A stretch of 13,416 nt of DNA. Source: Coemansia sp. RSA 922 (taxonomy: Eukaryota; Kickxellomycota; Kickxellomycetes; Kickxellales; Kickxellaceae). A model generated the notes under the pieces. That model did not search any database, had not been told where the DNA came from, and was given only the letters and a program-made list of their open reading frames with translations. How positions within the stretch are numbered: position 1 is the first letter of the stretch; every line of letters starts with the position of its first letter. The DNA lies in NCBI GenBank assembly GCA_027577415.1, contig JANBQS010000694.1:1-13416 (forward strand), written 5' to 3'. The translations under genes and the position numbers were made by a program. Below are positions 10,562-13,416 of this stretch, piece by piece.

Positions 10562-11019
10562 CAGCGGTCCAAGCACCCCCAAAGGAAATTTTGAGATAGC
10601 ACACACTTTCCTCCTCCGCAAAAAGGAAAAAAACCAAAGTACAAGAAAAAAAAAAACACCGCTCAAGTCCGGGAAGCTTTGGAACATTATGATCTTCATG
10701 CATGAAATTGTGTGGTGGGACTGCCAGCTAATCCTCTTTGTGGACTTTGTTATAAACGGCTTTCGTCAAGCACAGAAATTCTACGCATTACAAATCCCTC
10801 GTGTAACGCCGAAAGTTCCCACCCAACAGAAACAACTCGGGACTCTGTTGCTCGGTCTTTTTCAATTGCAATTCAGACATGGTTGGGGGTCTTAGTGTCA
10901 TGTTTTAATTATAGGATTTTTTTAAAACCCCCTGGCAAGGAGCCGAATCGGTCTACGAGACAAGAAGAGATCATGGCGCGTGCGCATACAGGGTTCGAAT
11001 ACACCGAGTTTGTCAATTT

Positions 11020-11050
11020 GTAAACACCGCACAGACGGGCCATTGTTTAC
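11020..11050. promoter_or_regulatory. Inverted pair of forkhead-like sites
   Basis: GTAAACA at 11020-11026 and its reverse complement TGTTTAC at 11044-11050, separated by 17 bp, about 200-230 nt upstream of the KGD4 start. GTAAACA is the core recognised by forkhead transcription factors. Binding is inferred only. Confidence 0.35.
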
Positions 11051-11087
11051 CCCCATTGATTCCGAATTAGTAATGTGCTAGCCACTT

Positions 11088-11109
11088 GTTAGCTACATAT
11101 GTAGCCAAC
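11088..11109. promoter_or_regulatory. 22-bp imperfect palindrome in the KGD4 promoter
   Basis: A perfect 14-bp core GCTACATATGTAGC (11092-11105) is flanked by GTT on the left and AAC on the right. Only the pair 11091/11106 is mismatched. The shape fits a homodimeric transcription factor site, 142-163 nt upstream of the KGD4 ATG. No factor is recognised. Confidence 0.45.
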
Positions 11110-11170
11110 GTGCGTGATCACCCCCCACACTTGATTACGCCAAGGCTAATCGCGAAAGCTTTAGTCCCAA

Positions 11171-11193
11171 AAAAAGCCAGTTTGGCTCTTTTT
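11171..11193 (+). promoter_or_regulatory. Hairpin and T-rich leader start upstream of KGD4
   Basis: AGCCA and TGGCT arms (11175-11179, 11183-11187) enclose a GTT loop. They are extended by an A-run on the left and T-run on the right with one bulged C. The T/C-rich stretch continues to the ATG at 11251, as is common around fungal transcription starts. If transcribed, the hairpin would lie in the 5' leader. Confidence 0.3.
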
Positions 11194-11250
11194 GCTTTCT
11201 TCGATTTCCCTAATCATTTATTTTTCACTTTATATTTTTCAAAATTCATA

Positions 11251-11493
11251 ATGAAGTCCACTCTTGTTCGACAGGCGGTTCAGGCACAGTACAAGTGGCA
11301 CAAGCATGTACCCCTCATGCGGTTCGTCGGACCACGCAAAGACGTGTGGGGAAAGACCGAAGTGACAGAACCGAAGAAAGTAGCAGCAACTGAGGCGATA
11401 AACTTCTGGGAACTGCCTGCGCGTTACCGTCCACTACCCATTTCAGCCGCAGAAATCGAAGCTATCGAGTCTGGCGGTGCCTCAGTTCTCTAG
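11251..11493 (+). CDS. KGD4: Kgd4/MRPS36 family: 2-oxoglutarate dehydrogenase E3 adaptor
   Basis: Small mitochondrial matrix protein of 80 residues (yeast Kgd4/Ymr31 is about 123, human MRPS36 about 103). Family members bind the 2-oxoglutarate dehydrogenase core and recruit E3, and were once listed as a mitoribosomal subunit. Two conserved blocks are visible: HVPLMRFVGPRK at 19-30, and the C-terminal signature ELPARYRPLPI followed by E-x-E-x-I-x-SGGA at 54-77, close to the yeast ELPARFRYKPI...SGGA tail. The N-terminus (MKSTLVRQAVQ, then K/H/R-rich with no acid before Asp31) can serve as a matrix-targeting signal. The central linker of yeast Kgd4 is mostly missing. The start is the only in-frame ATG; the frame stays open upstream to 11086 without another ATG. 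The next gene, converging from the other strand, encodes E3 itself, which supports the assignment. Confidence 0.88.
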   Translation: MKSTLVRQAVQAQYKWHKHVPLMRFVGPRKDVWGKTEVTEPKKVAATEAINFWELPARYRPLPISAAEIEAIESGGASVL

Positions 11494-11567
11494 ACAAAAT
11501 AGATATAACAGTCAATATAAACCCTCTGTTGCTTACACCAATGATTAAAAAAACGAATAGACATTTT
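11494..11567. other. 74-bp tail-to-tail spacer between KGD4 and LPD1
   Basis: A/T-rich spacer between convergent stop codons (TAG ending at 11493, TAA of LPD1 at 11570-11568). It is too short for two independent 3' UTRs of normal fungal size, so the transcripts probably overlap as antisense. Confidence 0.65.
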
Positions 11568-13274
<1,707 letters not shown>

Positions 13275-13362
13275 TTCAGTAAATTTAGATTATAATAGTA
13301 AGAAAAACTGACAACAGAAAAAAAAAAAGTTAAGAACAAAAGAGAAAAGACGAGCGATTCCG

Positions 13363-13369
13363 ATTTATA
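13363..13369 (-). promoter_or_regulatory. TATA box of LPD1
   Basis: TATAAAT on the - strand, 89 nt upstream of the LPD1 ATG. It is followed downstream by a T/C-rich tract (complement of the A-run at 13318-13328) typical of fungal start-site regions. Confidence 0.55.
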
Positions 13370-13416
13370 CTCCCATCCCCAAAGAAGGCGGGAAAAATTA
13401 GCCGTGCGCGTATTTT

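Larger units (their letters stand above)
10416..11250. other. 835-bp divergent intergenic region (ABC transporter / KGD4)
   Basis: This region separates two start codons on opposite strands and should carry both promoters. The left third (10416-10680) is A-rich on the + strand, meaning T/C-rich in the transporter's leader direction. The centre (10690-10990) has near-average composition with short palindromes. The right part has an inverted pair of GTAAACA sites, a 22-bp imperfect palindrome and a hairpin ahead of a T-rich leader. Two open frames cross it (10476-10895, 10712-11023) but lack an ATG start and any recognisable protein, so I see no gene here. Confidence 0.7.

Noticed and set aside
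10992..11002. GGTTCGAATAC as a tRNA B box, with a weak A-box-like TGGCAAGG at 10933
   Set aside because: The T-arm lacks the conserved G53-C61 pair, no D-arm or anticodon stem folds, and no T-run terminator follows. The TTCGAA core is itself a palindrome and arises by chance.
10476..11023. Two overlapping open frames (10476-10895 and 10712-11023) as a small gene
   Set aside because: Neither has an ATG start, the products show no known domain or amphipathic pattern, and both lie within promoter-like DNA.
11086..11250. N-terminal extension of KGD4 upstream of 11251
   Set aside because: The frame is open but the first codon is TTG, with no ATG before 11251. The segment is hydrophobic noise from the T-rich leader.

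Overview
This window reads as nuclear DNA of a fungus. The genes are eukaryotic (TOR kinase, an ABCG half-transporter, mitochondrial enzymes with presequences). They have short GT-AG introns of about 93-115 nt placed only near 5' ends, short intergenic gaps and T/C-rich leaders before start codons. A Kgd4-type protein together with an intron-poor genome fits fungi. An early-diverging lineage such as Zoopagomycota is my guess from the general look and is not demonstrated.

Layout: (1) 97-8216, + strand: a complete TOR protein kinase of about 2,637 residues in three exons. Its two tiny first exons lie outside the long open frame. (2) 8367-10415, - strand: an intronless ABCG/White-type half-size ABC transporter of 682 residues, tail-to-tail with TOR. 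(3) 10416-11250: an 835-bp divergent intergenic region, A/T-rich on the transporter side and holding several palindromes, a repeated 11-mer and an inverted pair of forkhead-like sites. (4) 11251-11493, + strand: an 80-residue protein recognisable as Kgd4/MRPS36 (Ymr31 family), the adaptor that tethers E3 to 2-oxoglutarate dehydrogenase. (5) 11568-13274, - strand: mitochondrial dihydrolipoamide dehydrogenase (E3, Lpd1), three exons, 498 residues, tail-to-tail with KGD4 across only 74 bp. (6) 13275-13416: the LPD1 promoter with a TATA box.

The clearest functional theme is the KGD4-LPD1 pair: the adaptor and the enzyme subunit it recruits are adjacent. Both act in the mitochondrial matrix in the TCA cycle. 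TOR is the nutrient-signalling kinase; its neighbours show no direct biochemical link to it.

The most unusual sequence features are within TOR. The FATC tail lacks both cysteines of the known redox pair, and the FRB (rapamycin-binding) domain is divergent at drug-contact positions. The catalytic loop reads GDRHLAN instead of GDRHPSN, and there are two arginine/lysine-rich insertions. I found no RNA genes, transposons or CRISPR arrays.
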